Shown here piece by piece: positions 24,989 through 31,886 of a stretch of 64,000 nt of DNA. Position numbers and translations under genes: made by a program. Each line of letters starts with the position of its first letter. The stretch's first letter is position 1. Source of the DNA: Hominenteromicrobium mulieris (GTDB lineage: Bacteria > Bacillota > Clostridia > Oscillospirales > Acutalibacteraceae); the NCBI RefSeq assembly GCF_020687165.1, contig NZ_JAJEQC010000012.1. One strand, written 5' to 3'. A model generated the notes under the pieces. That model worked only from the letters and a program-made list of their open reading frames with translations. It searched no databases and was not told the DNA's origin.

Positions 24989-25072
24989 AATAATAGAAAA
25001 CGTGTGGCGTATGTGCGTAAATCCGGTTTGCGTATATGCGCTGCATTTATTTTGATAAGGAATGGTGAAATT

Positions 25073-25312
25073 ATGAAACGAATTCAGTCTGCGTGTATCT
25101 GTCAAACGTTGCATTTCCAGCTTAAAGAGGGTGTGGTAAAGGATTACGCCATGCGCGCAGTACAGGAGGAAGTTGCGAAATACAAGAGCGGTCTGGAACG
25201 CAGCCACACAAAGTATAAAATCGTAGAGGAGCATAAGGAAACGGACGGCTCAATTGTAATCAAAATTATTAAGCAGTACAATTCCGCTCCGGTGGGCGAC
25301 TATTTGAACTGA
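25073..25312 (+). CDS. Small protein of unknown function
   Basis: A 79-residue protein starting MKRIQSACICQTLHFQL. It has a helix rich in charged residues, then a strand pair K-Y-K-I-V-E-E / S-I-V-I-K-I-I-K-Q-Y, and no signal peptide. The codon pattern and the conserved-looking alternation of hydrophobic residues make it a credible gene; I do not recognise the family. ATG 25073 has GGTGA at 4 bp and AAGGA at 11 bp upstream. It follows the regulator by 84 bp and precedes a long hairpin. Confidence 0.55.
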   Translation: MKRIQSACICQTLHFQLKEGVVKDYAMRAVQEEVAKYKSGLERSHTKYKIVEEHKETDGSIVIKIIKQYNSAPVGDYLN

Positions 25313-25342
25313 CGGCATACAAGTTTATAGGTTTCAAAATCG

Positions 25343-25391
25343 AGCAGCGAGATGCGTAAGTCCGGATTTTCGGGCGGCGTATTTCGCTGCT
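25343..25391 (+). other. Long hairpin before the MATE gene (terminator or leader)
   Basis: AGCAGCGA at 25343-25350 pairs with TCGCTGCT at 25384-25391, and the stem continues inward to about 14 pairs with two G-T pairs. The sequence after it is T-rich but broken. It could terminate the small gene or act in the leader of the exporter gene 34 bp downstream. Confidence 0.55.
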
Positions 25392-25424
25392 TTATGATTT
25401 AGATTTATATCAGGGAGTAAAAGT

Positions 25425-26825
25425 ATGGAAGAAAACACTAACGTATTTTTGGGCACGGAGCATGTGGGCAAGCTGATGCGCGGTTATGCAGTGCCGTGTA
25501 TCATTTCGCTTTTGGTCGGCGCGCTGTATAACATTGTTGACCAGATCTTTATTGCAAACGCGGACTACCTCGGTTCTTACGGCAACGCGGCGAACACCGT
25601 CGTGTTTCCTCTGACCGTGGCGGCGCTCGCAATCGCGGTAATGGTCGGCGACGGCTGCTGCGCGTATGTGAGTATCAACCTCGGTAAAAAGGACGTGAAA
25701 ACGGCGAAGAAGAGCGTAGGCAACGCCGTGGTGCTGGTTTTGCTTGCAAGCGCGGCTTTGACGGCTGTGTATTTGCTTTTGGCGGAACCGATTTTAACGA
25801 TGTTTGGCGGGCGTGTGAATGTGGAGACGTTTCGTTATGCGAAGGAGTACTTCTTCTATATTGCGCTCGGCGTGCCGTTTTATATGTTCGGACAGGCGCT
25901 GAACCCAATTATCCGCGCGGACGGCAGCCCGAAATTTGCGATGGCATCGACGCTGGCGGGCGCGATGTTGAACACGATCTTAGACCCGGTGTTCATTTTC
26001 GTGTGCCGCTGGGGTATGATGGGCGCGGCGGTTGCGACGGTGCTGGGGCAGATTGTGACGGCGGTGCTTGCAATCTGGTATTTGTGCAATATGCGTGTGA
26101 TTCGCCCGGGAAAGGGAGATTTTAAGCTGAGCGGCGGGCTTTGCAGGCGCATTTTGTCGCTTGGTATGACAAGCTTCCTCTCGCAGATCAGCCTTGTGGC
26201 GGCAATGGCGGCCATCAACAACATGCTGCGCAAATACGGCGCACTGGACCCGATTTTCGGGCAGGCGCAGTACGCACAGATCCCGATGGCAGTGGTCGGC
26301 ATTGTGATGAAGTTCTTTCAGATTGTGATCTCGATCGTTGTCGGTATGGCGGCGGGGTGCATACCGATCGTAGGCTTCAACATGGGTGCGGAGAAATTTA
26401 GGCGCGTAAATAAGCTGTTTACGATGCTGCTGATCTCGGAAGCAGCGGTGGGCGCCGTGGCGCTGATTTTGGTGGAGTTTTTCCCGCAACAGCTCATTTC
26501 GCTGTTTGGCGCGGCAAATGAAAGCGCATTTTACACGGAGTTTGCGGTGAAGGCGTTCCGTATTTACCTGTGTATGATGATTCCGGCGTGCGTGAACAAG
26601 GCGTGCTTTATTTTCTTGCAGGCACTTGGCAAGGCGCTGAGCTCGACGGTGCTTTCCATGTTGCGCGAGGTGGTGTTCGGCGTGGGATTTGCAATCCTGC
26701 TGCCGATTTGGTTCGGTTTGGACGGTGTTTTATACTCGATGCCGGTTTCAGACATTTTGACGTTTGTGGTTTCGGTGGTGCTAATTCTTGAGACATATCG
26801 GGAGCTAAACAGCAAAGCGCAATAA
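25425..26825 (+). CDS. MATE family efflux transporter
   Basis: A 466-residue membrane protein with about twelve hydrophobic segments in two related halves, the normal MATE size. The start LMRGYAVPCIISLLVGALYNIVDQIFIA is the family's first-helix motif, and the glycine-rich loop with FYIALGVPFYMFGQALNPIIRADGSPKFAM is the DinF/NorM-type connection. The second half repeats it with GMAAGCIPIVGFNMGA. It exports cationic drugs or metabolites using Na+ or H+. GGGAG precedes ATG 25425. No regulator is adjacent except the upstream hairpin. Confidence 0.92.
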   Translation: MEENTNVFLGTEHVGKLMRGYAVPCIISLLVGALYNIVDQIFIANADYLGSYGNAANTVVFPLTVAALAIAVMVGDGCCAYVSINLGKKDVKTAKKSVGNAVVLVLLASAALTAVYLLLAEPILTMFGGRVNVETFRYAKEYFFYIALGVPFYMFGQALNPIIRADGSPKFAMASTLAGAMLNTILDPVFIFVCRWGMMGAAVATVLGQIVTAVLAIWYLCNMRVIRPGKGDFKLSGGLCRRILSLGMTSFLSQISLVAAMAAINNMLRKYGALDPIFGQAQYAQIPMAVVGIVMKFFQIVISIVVGMAAGCIPIVGFNMGAEKFRRVNKLFTMLLISEAAVGAVALILVEFFPQQLISLFGAANESAFYTEFAVKAFRIYLCMMIPACVNKACFIFLQALGKALSSTVLSMLREVVFGVGFAILLPIWFGLDGVLYSMPVSDILTFVVSVVLILETYRELNSKAQ

Positions 26826-26833
26826 AAGAAGAA

Positions 26834-26862
26834 ATCCTCTCCGGACGCAGCCTGGAGAGGAT
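26834..26862 (-). terminator. Terminator between MATE and HAD genes
   Basis: The arms ATCCTCTCC and GGAGAGGAT have 9 bp each. The minus-strand side is followed by TTCTTCTTTT, so it serves the HAD gene best. Confidence 0.6.
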
Positions 26863-26877
26863 AAATTATATTTAGGC

Positions 26878-26920
26878 AAAAAGTTTTCTGAAGAAAACTT
26901 GACGAAAGACTTTTAATCGC
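26878..26920. repeat. Short copy of the hairpin-rich intergenic repeat
   Basis: AAGTTTTC-TGAA-GAAAACTT followed by GACGAAAGACTTTTAAT resembles the last hairpin and trailing motif of the two longer copies near 30.4 and 61.2 kb. It lies at the 3' end of the HAD gene. Confidence 0.45.
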
Positions 26921-26933
26921 CATTGCCGTTAGC

Positions 26934-27593
26934 TTAGAGGATAAGGTTTTCCAACTCCTCTGCGTTATGGACGAGGGTATCGGCGCCGTTTTCTTCGAGC
27001 TCTTTTTCGTCCCTGAAGCCCCAGGTGACGCCGGCGGTGAAGAGGCCTGCGTTCTGCCCGGTCTGCATATCAACGCCGCTGTCGCCGACGTACAGGCATT
27101 CGGCGGGGGTGACGCCTAATTCTTCGCACAATAAAAGTGCGGCACTGGGGTTCGGCTTTTTCGGTACGCCTTCCCTTTGTCCGTGGACGACATCAAAAAG
27201 CCCGGTGAACAGCTTTTCGGCGATATAGCACGTCATGTTATCGGGTTTGTTGGAGAGCACGGCGGCTTTGACGTTGTTTTCACGCATTTTTTGGAGCAGC
27301 TCTACGATGCCGGGGTAGGGGGTGACGTCTTTTGTGGGATCACTTTCATATAAAGCGTCATACGTTTTGCGCAGGGCTTTTACATCTTCTTCGGTGTATG
27401 TGCCCTTAGCGGCAGTGAGCATGCGGCGCATGAGAATATCTGCGCCGTTACCGACGAATGTGCGGTAGCGGTCTACGGGGAACGTTTTTAAACGGTGCGC
27501 TTCAAGCGCGGCGTTGCCGAATCCGGCGATGGAAGTGAGCGTATTGGCCACGGTTCCGTCCATATCAAAAATAACGGCTTTTACTTTTGCCAT
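26934..27593 (-). CDS. HAD family hydrolase, phosphoglycolate phosphatase-like
   Basis: A 219-residue HAD phosphatase. Motif I is FDMDGTVAN with the nucleophile Asp10 and Asp12, motif II is AVLSNKPDN, the lysine lies in the GVPKKPNP block, and motif IV is YVGDSGVDMQTGQNAG. A helical cap of the Gph/PGMB type sits between motifs I and II. Likely substrates are phosphoglycolate or small sugar phosphates; the motifs do not separate them. AAGGGAT precedes ATG 27593. It is transcribed alone towards the MATE gene. Confidence 0.88.
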   Translation of the reverse strand: MAKVKAVIFDMDGTVANTLTSIAGFGNAALEAHRLKTFPVDRYRTFVGNGADILMRRMLTAAKGTYTEEDVKALRKTYDALYESDPTKDVTPYPGIVELLQKMRENNVKAAVLSNKPDNMTCYIAEKLFTGLFDVVHGQREGVPKKPNPSAALLLCEELGVTPAECLYVGDSGVDMQTGQNAGLFTAGVTWGFRDEKELEENGADTLVHNAEELENLIL

Positions 27594-27746
27594 GAATATC
27601 CCTTCTTCATATTATAAATAATCGAAAAGCGAACGACACTTTTCGCACCGCCAGTATACCGCTTTTTTGACGAAAATGCAACCGGGGCGGGCTTTTTGGG
27701 GTGTGAAAAAACCATCTGACCTTAAAAATTATATTAAATCTGGCCA

Positions 27747-27775
27747 TTGCGATAATACCAGCGCGGTGCTATACT
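27747..27775 (+). promoter_or_regulatory. Promoter of the ECF S-component gene
   Basis: TTGCGA at 27747-27752 and TATACT at 27770-27775 are separated by 17 bp. The leader is about 60 nt, with small G/C-rich complementary words. I tried to fit known vitamin riboswitches and none matched. Confidence 0.55.
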
Positions 27776-27842
27776 GGGTGCAATCTTCAAGGCACGGCGC
27801 ACGAACGGTGCAGTCGCGCCCCAAAGCAAAGGGGTAATCAAA

Positions 27843-28427
27843 ATGAAAAACAAGAATTCCATCTACAAGATTGTCACCGTGGGCCTTTTGGGCGCGCTGG
27901 TGTTCGTTTCCAACTACCTGAGCTTCCCGATTCCGGTGCCGGTGGGCGATATTTCCCGTATCCACCTCGGCAACGCGTTTTGCCTGCTTGCGGGCTTTGT
28001 GATGGGCCCGATCGGAGGCGGTCTGGCTTCCGGCATCGGCGCGATGCTCTACGACCTGACGAACCCGGCGTACATCGCTTCGGCTCCGTTTACATTTGTA
28101 TTTAAGTTCCTGCTGGCTGCGGTTTGCGGCCTCATCGCGCACAAGGGTAAAATCACCGGCAACATGCTGGAGGAAGACTTTACCATTACCGTACCGCGCA
28201 GCATTGTGGCGGGCATCTGCGGCAGCCTGACATACATTGTGCTGTATCTCGCAAAGTCCTACATTACGACGGTGCTTGCGGGCAGTGCGCCGGAGGCTGC
28301 GGCGATTGCGCTTGCGACGAAAGCGGCTTCGAGCACGGTGAACGCGATTCTCGCCATCATCATTTCCGTGCCGCTCTCCGCTTTGATTCGCAAGGCGCTG
28401 AAAAGTGCGCATCTGACGACAAAATAA
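27843..28427 (+). CDS. ECF transporter S component (vitamin/precursor uptake)
   Basis: A 194-residue membrane protein with five to six helices. VTVGLLGALVFVSNYLSFPIP opens it, and the HLGNAFCLLAGFVMGPIGGGLASGIGAMLYDL core carries the small-residue helix that contacts EcfT. It is the substrate-binding subunit of an energy-coupling factor importer; the shared EcfAAT module is not in the window. The sequence does not clearly match RibU, ThiT, BioY or FolT, so the vitamin is not assigned. AAAGGGG precedes ATG 27843. It is monocistronic, with a promoter and terminator. Confidence 0.82.
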   Translation: MKNKNSIYKIVTVGLLGALVFVSNYLSFPIPVPVGDISRIHLGNAFCLLAGFVMGPIGGGLASGIGAMLYDLTNPAYIASAPFTFVFKFLLAAVCGLIAHKGKITGNMLEEDFTITVPRSIVAGICGSLTYIVLYLAKSYITTVLAGSAPEAAAIALATKAASSTVNAILAIIISVPLSALIRKALKSAHLTTK

Positions 28428-28441
28428 AATCAGCGTATAAG

Positions 28442-28473
28442 GAAAGCCGCCGGAACACGCACCGGTGGCTTTC
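28442..28473 (+). terminator. Terminator of the ECF S-component gene
   Basis: The 12-bp arms GAAAGCCGCCGG and CCGGTGGCTTTC (one G-T pair) are followed by GTTGTTTTTG. Confidence 0.8.
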
Positions 28474-28589
28474 GTTGTTTTTGTGTGACAGAGATTTCTT
28501 GCTTTTTTCATGAAACTGTTCACTGCACTTCACATGAACTTCACAGAACTCCGAAATAATATAGATAATCCGAACGGAAAGAAAAAAGG

Positions 28590-28618
28590 TTGAAAAACCG
28601 TTTGGAATATGGTATTAT
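28590..28618 (+). promoter_or_regulatory. Possible promoter of the HtrA gene
   Basis: TTGAAA at 28590-28595 and TATTAT at 28613-28618 are 17 bp apart, but transcription would start inside the ribosome site. An alternative pair, TTCACA (28540) with GATAAT (28564) at 18 bp, leaves a normal leader. CACTTCACATGAACTTCACA repeats just upstream may bind a stress regulator. Confidence 0.35.
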
Positions 28619-28637
28619 GTGAAAGGAGTAAGGAACC

Positions 28638-30083
28638 ATGAGTGACAATCATGAGAAATTCCAAAATGGTTTTGACCCGAACAATGGGTCTGAACCGGTG
28701 AACACCAATACTTCCGCTAATAACGCTGTAAACAGCACAAACGCCTACGGCACCTATCATAACGCACAGTATCCGACGAACAACACCCCCGCATATACGT
28801 GGAACGCACAGAGCGCTCCGCAGCAGAACGCGCCGGTGCAGCCAAACGGACAGCCTGTGTATTACGGCGTGCCGGTGCATCAGCCGCAAAAACAGCCGAA
28901 GCCCAAAAAGCACGGCTCGAAATTCGGCTTGAAGCTTTTAGCCGTTGTGCTTTGCTGTGCGATCACCTCGGCGGCGTCGCTTGGCGCATTCGTCGTGATG
29001 ATTCAAAACGGCGTCATCAATGTGCAGTCTTCCGAAGCGAGCAGCAATGCTGCGTTCACAATCTCGCGCGTGGTGAACGGCGACACGAACTCGGATACGA
29101 GCGCGAGCAGCGACGGCACGGTTTCCGCGATGAGCGACCAGGACATTGCTGCAAAGCTTACACCGTCTGTCGTGTGCATCCAGAATTATCAGGTGACACA
29201 GAATTACGGCTTTATGCAGACCGACACGTCGGACAGCAGCGTTTCCCCGGCGAGCGAAGGCTCCGGCATCATCATGAGTGAAGATGGCTATATCATCACG
29301 AATGCGCATGTTGTGGAGGGTGCGACTTCCCTGAAGGTTATGACCTCCGACGGTGAGACGTATGAAGCGCAGCTGGTCGGCAGCGATACCGTGACGGACC
29401 TTGCGGTCGTAAAGATCGATGCGACGGGCTTGACGGCTGCGGAATTTGGTTCTTCCGAAGATTTGCGCGTTGCAGATAAGGTCATGGCCATCGGTAACCC
29501 GGGCGGCCACGAACTGAGCTCCAGCGTAACGATCGGTTACGTTTCCGCTTTGAACCGCGCGATTGCCAATAACACGACCGGCTACACGATGGAATACATC
29601 CAGACCGATGCGGCGATTAACCCCGGTAACTCCGGCGGCGCACTCATCAACGAGTATGGTCAGGTCGTTGGCATCAACTCCGCGAAAATTTCCGCTACGG
29701 GCTATGAGGGCCTTGGATTTGCGATTCCGATCGATACGGCACAGCCGATTATCTCCGATCTCATCCAGTACGGTTATGTGAAGGACAGAGCTGTTCTCGG
29801 TATTTCCGGTCAGTTCATCGACAGCATGACGGGCCGCTTCTACGGCTTGCCGCAGGGCGAGTATGTGGCACAGCTCAATTCGAGTGAGGCACAGGCTTCC
29901 GGCTTGCAGGTGGGCGATGTGATTACCGCTATTGACGGTCAGCAGCTGGACAGTGAATCCACATTGCGTTCCGCAATCCTCAGCAAGAAGCCGGGCGATA
30001 CGGTAACACTTCAGGTGTACCGCTCTGCGACGCAGCAGTCCGCAACCGTGGAACTGAAGCTTTCCGAATACAGCGCGGGTTGA
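28638..30083 (+). CDS. htrA: HtrA/DegP-like membrane-anchored serine protease
   Basis: A 481-residue S1C protease. The cytoplasmic N-terminus of about 95 residues is rich in Asn, Gln and Pro. One membrane helix follows (about 98-122). The protease domain has His224 in TNAHVVEG, Asp254 in TDLAVVKI and Ser332 in GNSGGAL. A single PDZ domain (about 385-475) has GLQVGDVITAIDG. It would degrade or refold damaged proteins outside the membrane, as Bacillus HtrA does under secretion stress. AAAGGAG precedes ATG 28638. No CssRS-type two-component pair is nearby. Confidence 0.93.
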   Translation: MSDNHEKFQNGFDPNNGSEPVNTNTSANNAVNSTNAYGTYHNAQYPTNNTPAYTWNAQSAPQQNAPVQPNGQPVYYGVPVHQPQKQPKPKKHGSKFGLKLLAVVLCCAITSAASLGAFVVMIQNGVINVQSSEASSNAAFTISRVVNGDTNSDTSASSDGTVSAMSDQDIAAKLTPSVVCIQNYQVTQNYGFMQTDTSDSSVSPASEGSGIIMSEDGYIITNAHVVEGATSLKVMTSDGETYEAQLVGSDTVTDLAVVKIDATGLTAAEFGSSEDLRVADKVMAIGNPGGHELSSSVTIGYVSALNRAIANNTTGYTMEYIQTDAAINPGNSGGALINEYGQVVGINSAKISATGYEGLGFAIPIDTAQPIISDLIQYGYVKDRAVLGISGQFIDSMTGRFYGLPQGEYVAQLNSSEAQASGLQVGDVITAIDGQQLDSESTLRSAILSKKPGDTVTLQVYRSATQQSATVELKLSEYSAG

Positions 30084-30127
30084 TTTAATTTAGAGTACGA
30101 GTCTTTTTCATAAATCTCCTTTTTCAA

Positions 30128-30164
30128 GCAACGAACCCCGAGGTAACCCCTCGGGGTTCGTTGC
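30128..30164 (+). terminator. Terminator after the HtrA gene
   Basis: A 16-bp perfect stem, GCAACGAACCCCGAGG with CCTCGGGGTTCGTTGC, has a 5-nt loop and is followed by ATTTTG. Confidence 0.85.
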
Positions 30165-30277
30165 ATTTTGTCGGCTTTTGATTTTGCTGCCGTGGGTGTT
30201 TCCGGCTGTGATTGAGGGTGCGCAGTATCTCACTCTTTTTCTCGGTCAGAGGGAGCTTGAATTTTATACGAAGGCAT

Positions 30278-30326
30278 AAAGCAACGCCGCACTCTCAATG
30301 AAAAATCGAGGGTGCGGCGTTGCTTT
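30278..30326. terminator. Second strong hairpin in the HtrA-PBP interval
   Basis: AAAGCAACGCCGCAC pairs with GTGCGGCGTTGCTTT, and the stem goes on through CTC/GAG. The A and T runs suit termination on either strand, probably for the convergent PBP operon. Confidence 0.7.
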
Positions 30327-30342
30327 ATTTCTAAGAATTCGC

Positions 30343-30540
30343 TGTGGCGAGTTCTTCAAGGAACCCCTTAATAGGGTTCCTTGCGGCAGAACAGTCCACC
30401 GGACCATTCTGCCTATCTTCCTGATTTTTGGTAGGTAAAAAGGTCTCGCCGTTTGCGAACGACGACCAAAGGCTTTGCCTTTGGAAACCACCACCTTTTC
30501 AAAGGCGGACGAAACTTTATTCGTCGCTTCGCTGTGGTTT
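30343..30540. repeat. Hairpin-rich intergenic repeat, copy A
   Basis: A run of small inverted repeats: AAGGAACCC/GGGTTCCTT, CAGAACAGTCC/GGACCATTCTG, AAAGGCTTTGCCTTT and a CCTTTTCAAAGG element ending in GACGAAACTTT. The order and words match the copy near 61.2 kb. It holds no credible gene and lies at the 3' end of the PBP gene. Confidence 0.75.
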
Positions 30541-30548
30541 ACGGAAGA

Positions 30549-31886
30549 TCAATTCCCTGTAATGGCGTTGAGTGCGGCGGAGACGACTTCACCGGCGGTA
30601 TAGAGTCCGGAGGTGCCCTCCTGCACGCACACGGCGAACGCATACGGGGTGCTTTCGTCCTCCGAGAAACCGACGATCCAGCAGTTCGGGTTTTTATCGT
30701 CGAGCTCGGCGGTGCCGGTTTTGGCACACAGCGAATAACCGTCGAAAAGATACTCGCCGTAGTAATTGACGACGTTGTTGCGCATCATGCTGTGGAGTGA
30801 AGCGGCAGTGGAGCTATCCGTTAAGGTGTAGCTCGTGCGGCTTTTGCCGCCCGTGAGGTATGGCTCCGGTGTGGAGCCGCCGTTTGCGATGGCGCCCATC
30901 AAAAGTGCCATGTGGTATGGGTTTGCCATGACATCCGCCTGACCGACGGAGCTCCACGCGAGGTCTATGGCGCTGGTGGAGCTGCTTAAATTGGTACTGC
31001 TTTTGTCGGTGGTGACGGAATCAAACGAGAAGTTTTTACCGAAGCCCATTTCTTCGGCTTTCTTTTTGAGGTTTTCCGCGCCGATGTCCTCCGCAAGCTG
31101 CGCAAAGTAGAGGTTGCAGGAATAGCCGAGCGCCTGCTCGAGGTTCAGCTCGCCGTGGTAATTGAGACACGTCACCTTGCCGGAGCCGATGTCCATTTCT
31201 TCTTCGCAGGTATAGGTGCGGGTGTCCCAATCGGGCAGGTACTCCATGGCGGCAGCCGCTGTGACGAGCTTAAAGATGGAGCCCGGTGTGTAGGTGGAGG
31301 AAAGCGTGTGGTCGAGGAAAACGCCGTTGTATTCTTCGTTGTCGTTGAGGTCCTCCGGGACGTTCATGGGGTCGTATGTGGGAGCGCTGACCTTGACAAG
31401 TACCTCGCCGGTCTTATAGTTATAGACAAACGCGGAGCCGTTGCGGCCGTTGAAGGCGTTGTACGCGGCGGCGCTGGCGTTGGCATCTACCGTTAAAACG
31501 AGGTTGTTGCCGAGGTCCGAAAGCACGGTGCGCGCAAGGCCCGTGATGGGGTTATAGCCCACGAGCTGCGAGCGGTGCACGGCCTGCACGGCGGTGCCGA
31601 TGTAGCCGCTGGAATCGCCCACAGTGTGGAGCAGTGCGCGGCGAATGTCTTCACTTTCGGCGTAAACGCGGGAGCCGTCCTCCGTTTTGGCGAGCACCAT
31701 GCCGCTGCGGTCTGTGATGGTACCGGCGGAAACGGCGGTATCATCGCCGTAAATGTGACCGTTATACGGCTGCGTGGCCCATGTGGAGCCGTTTAACGCG
31801 AGGTTGATGAGGAACCAGACGAAGCCGCCGCAGAAGGCGAACAGCAAAATGTAAAGGACAAAAGAGCGAAAGCCGGTCGTTTTCAT
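30549..31886 (-). CDS. Penicillin-binding protein, class B-type transpeptidase
   Basis: A 445-residue peptidoglycan transpeptidase. One N-terminal membrane helix (about 9-30) is followed by a short non-catalytic module (ITDRSGMVLAKT) and the transpeptidase domain. The active serine is Ser203 in PGSIFK with Lys206, the second motif is YSCN, and KTG is at 389-391 in CAKTGTAEL. Small size and sequence resemble PbpA of actinobacteria and clostridial FtsI-like proteins. Its ATG overlaps the stop of the FHA-FtsW gene (ATGA), so the pair is translationally coupled and likely forms a SEDS-PBP glycosyltransferase/transpeptidase complex. Confidence 0.92.
   Translation of the reverse strand: MKTTGFRSFVLYILLFAFCGGFVWFLINLALNGSTWATQPYNGHIYGDDTAVSAGTITDRSGMVLAKTEDGSRVYAESEDIRRALLHTVGDSSGYIGTAVQAVHRSQLVGYNPITGLARTVLSDLGNNLVLTVDANASAAAYNAFNGRNGSAFVYNYKTGEVLVKVSAPTYDPMNVPEDLNDNEEYNGVFLDHTLSSTYTPGSIFKLVTAAAAMEYLPDWDTRTYTCEEEMDIGSGKVTCLNYHGELNLEQALGYSCNLYFAQLAEDIGAENLKKKAEEMGFGKNFSFDSVTTDKSSTNLSSSTSAIDLAWSSVGQADVMANPYHMALLMGAIANGGSTPEPYLTGGKSRTSYTLTDSSTAASLHSMMRNNVVNYYGEYLFDGYSLCAKTGTAELDDKNPNCWIVGFSEDESTPYAFAVCVQEGTSGLYTAGEVVSAALNAITGN

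Noticed and set aside
27776..27842. Riboswitch before the ECF S-component gene
   Set aside because: S components are often riboswitch-controlled, so I looked for the TPP, THF, preQ1 and FMN cores. The leader is only about 60 nt and matches none of them.
30264..30494. Minus-strand open frame of 76 codons
   Set aside because: It lies within the hairpin-rich repeat and terminator stems, so its sequence is explained by the repeat. A frame through repeats of this kind is a common false gene.
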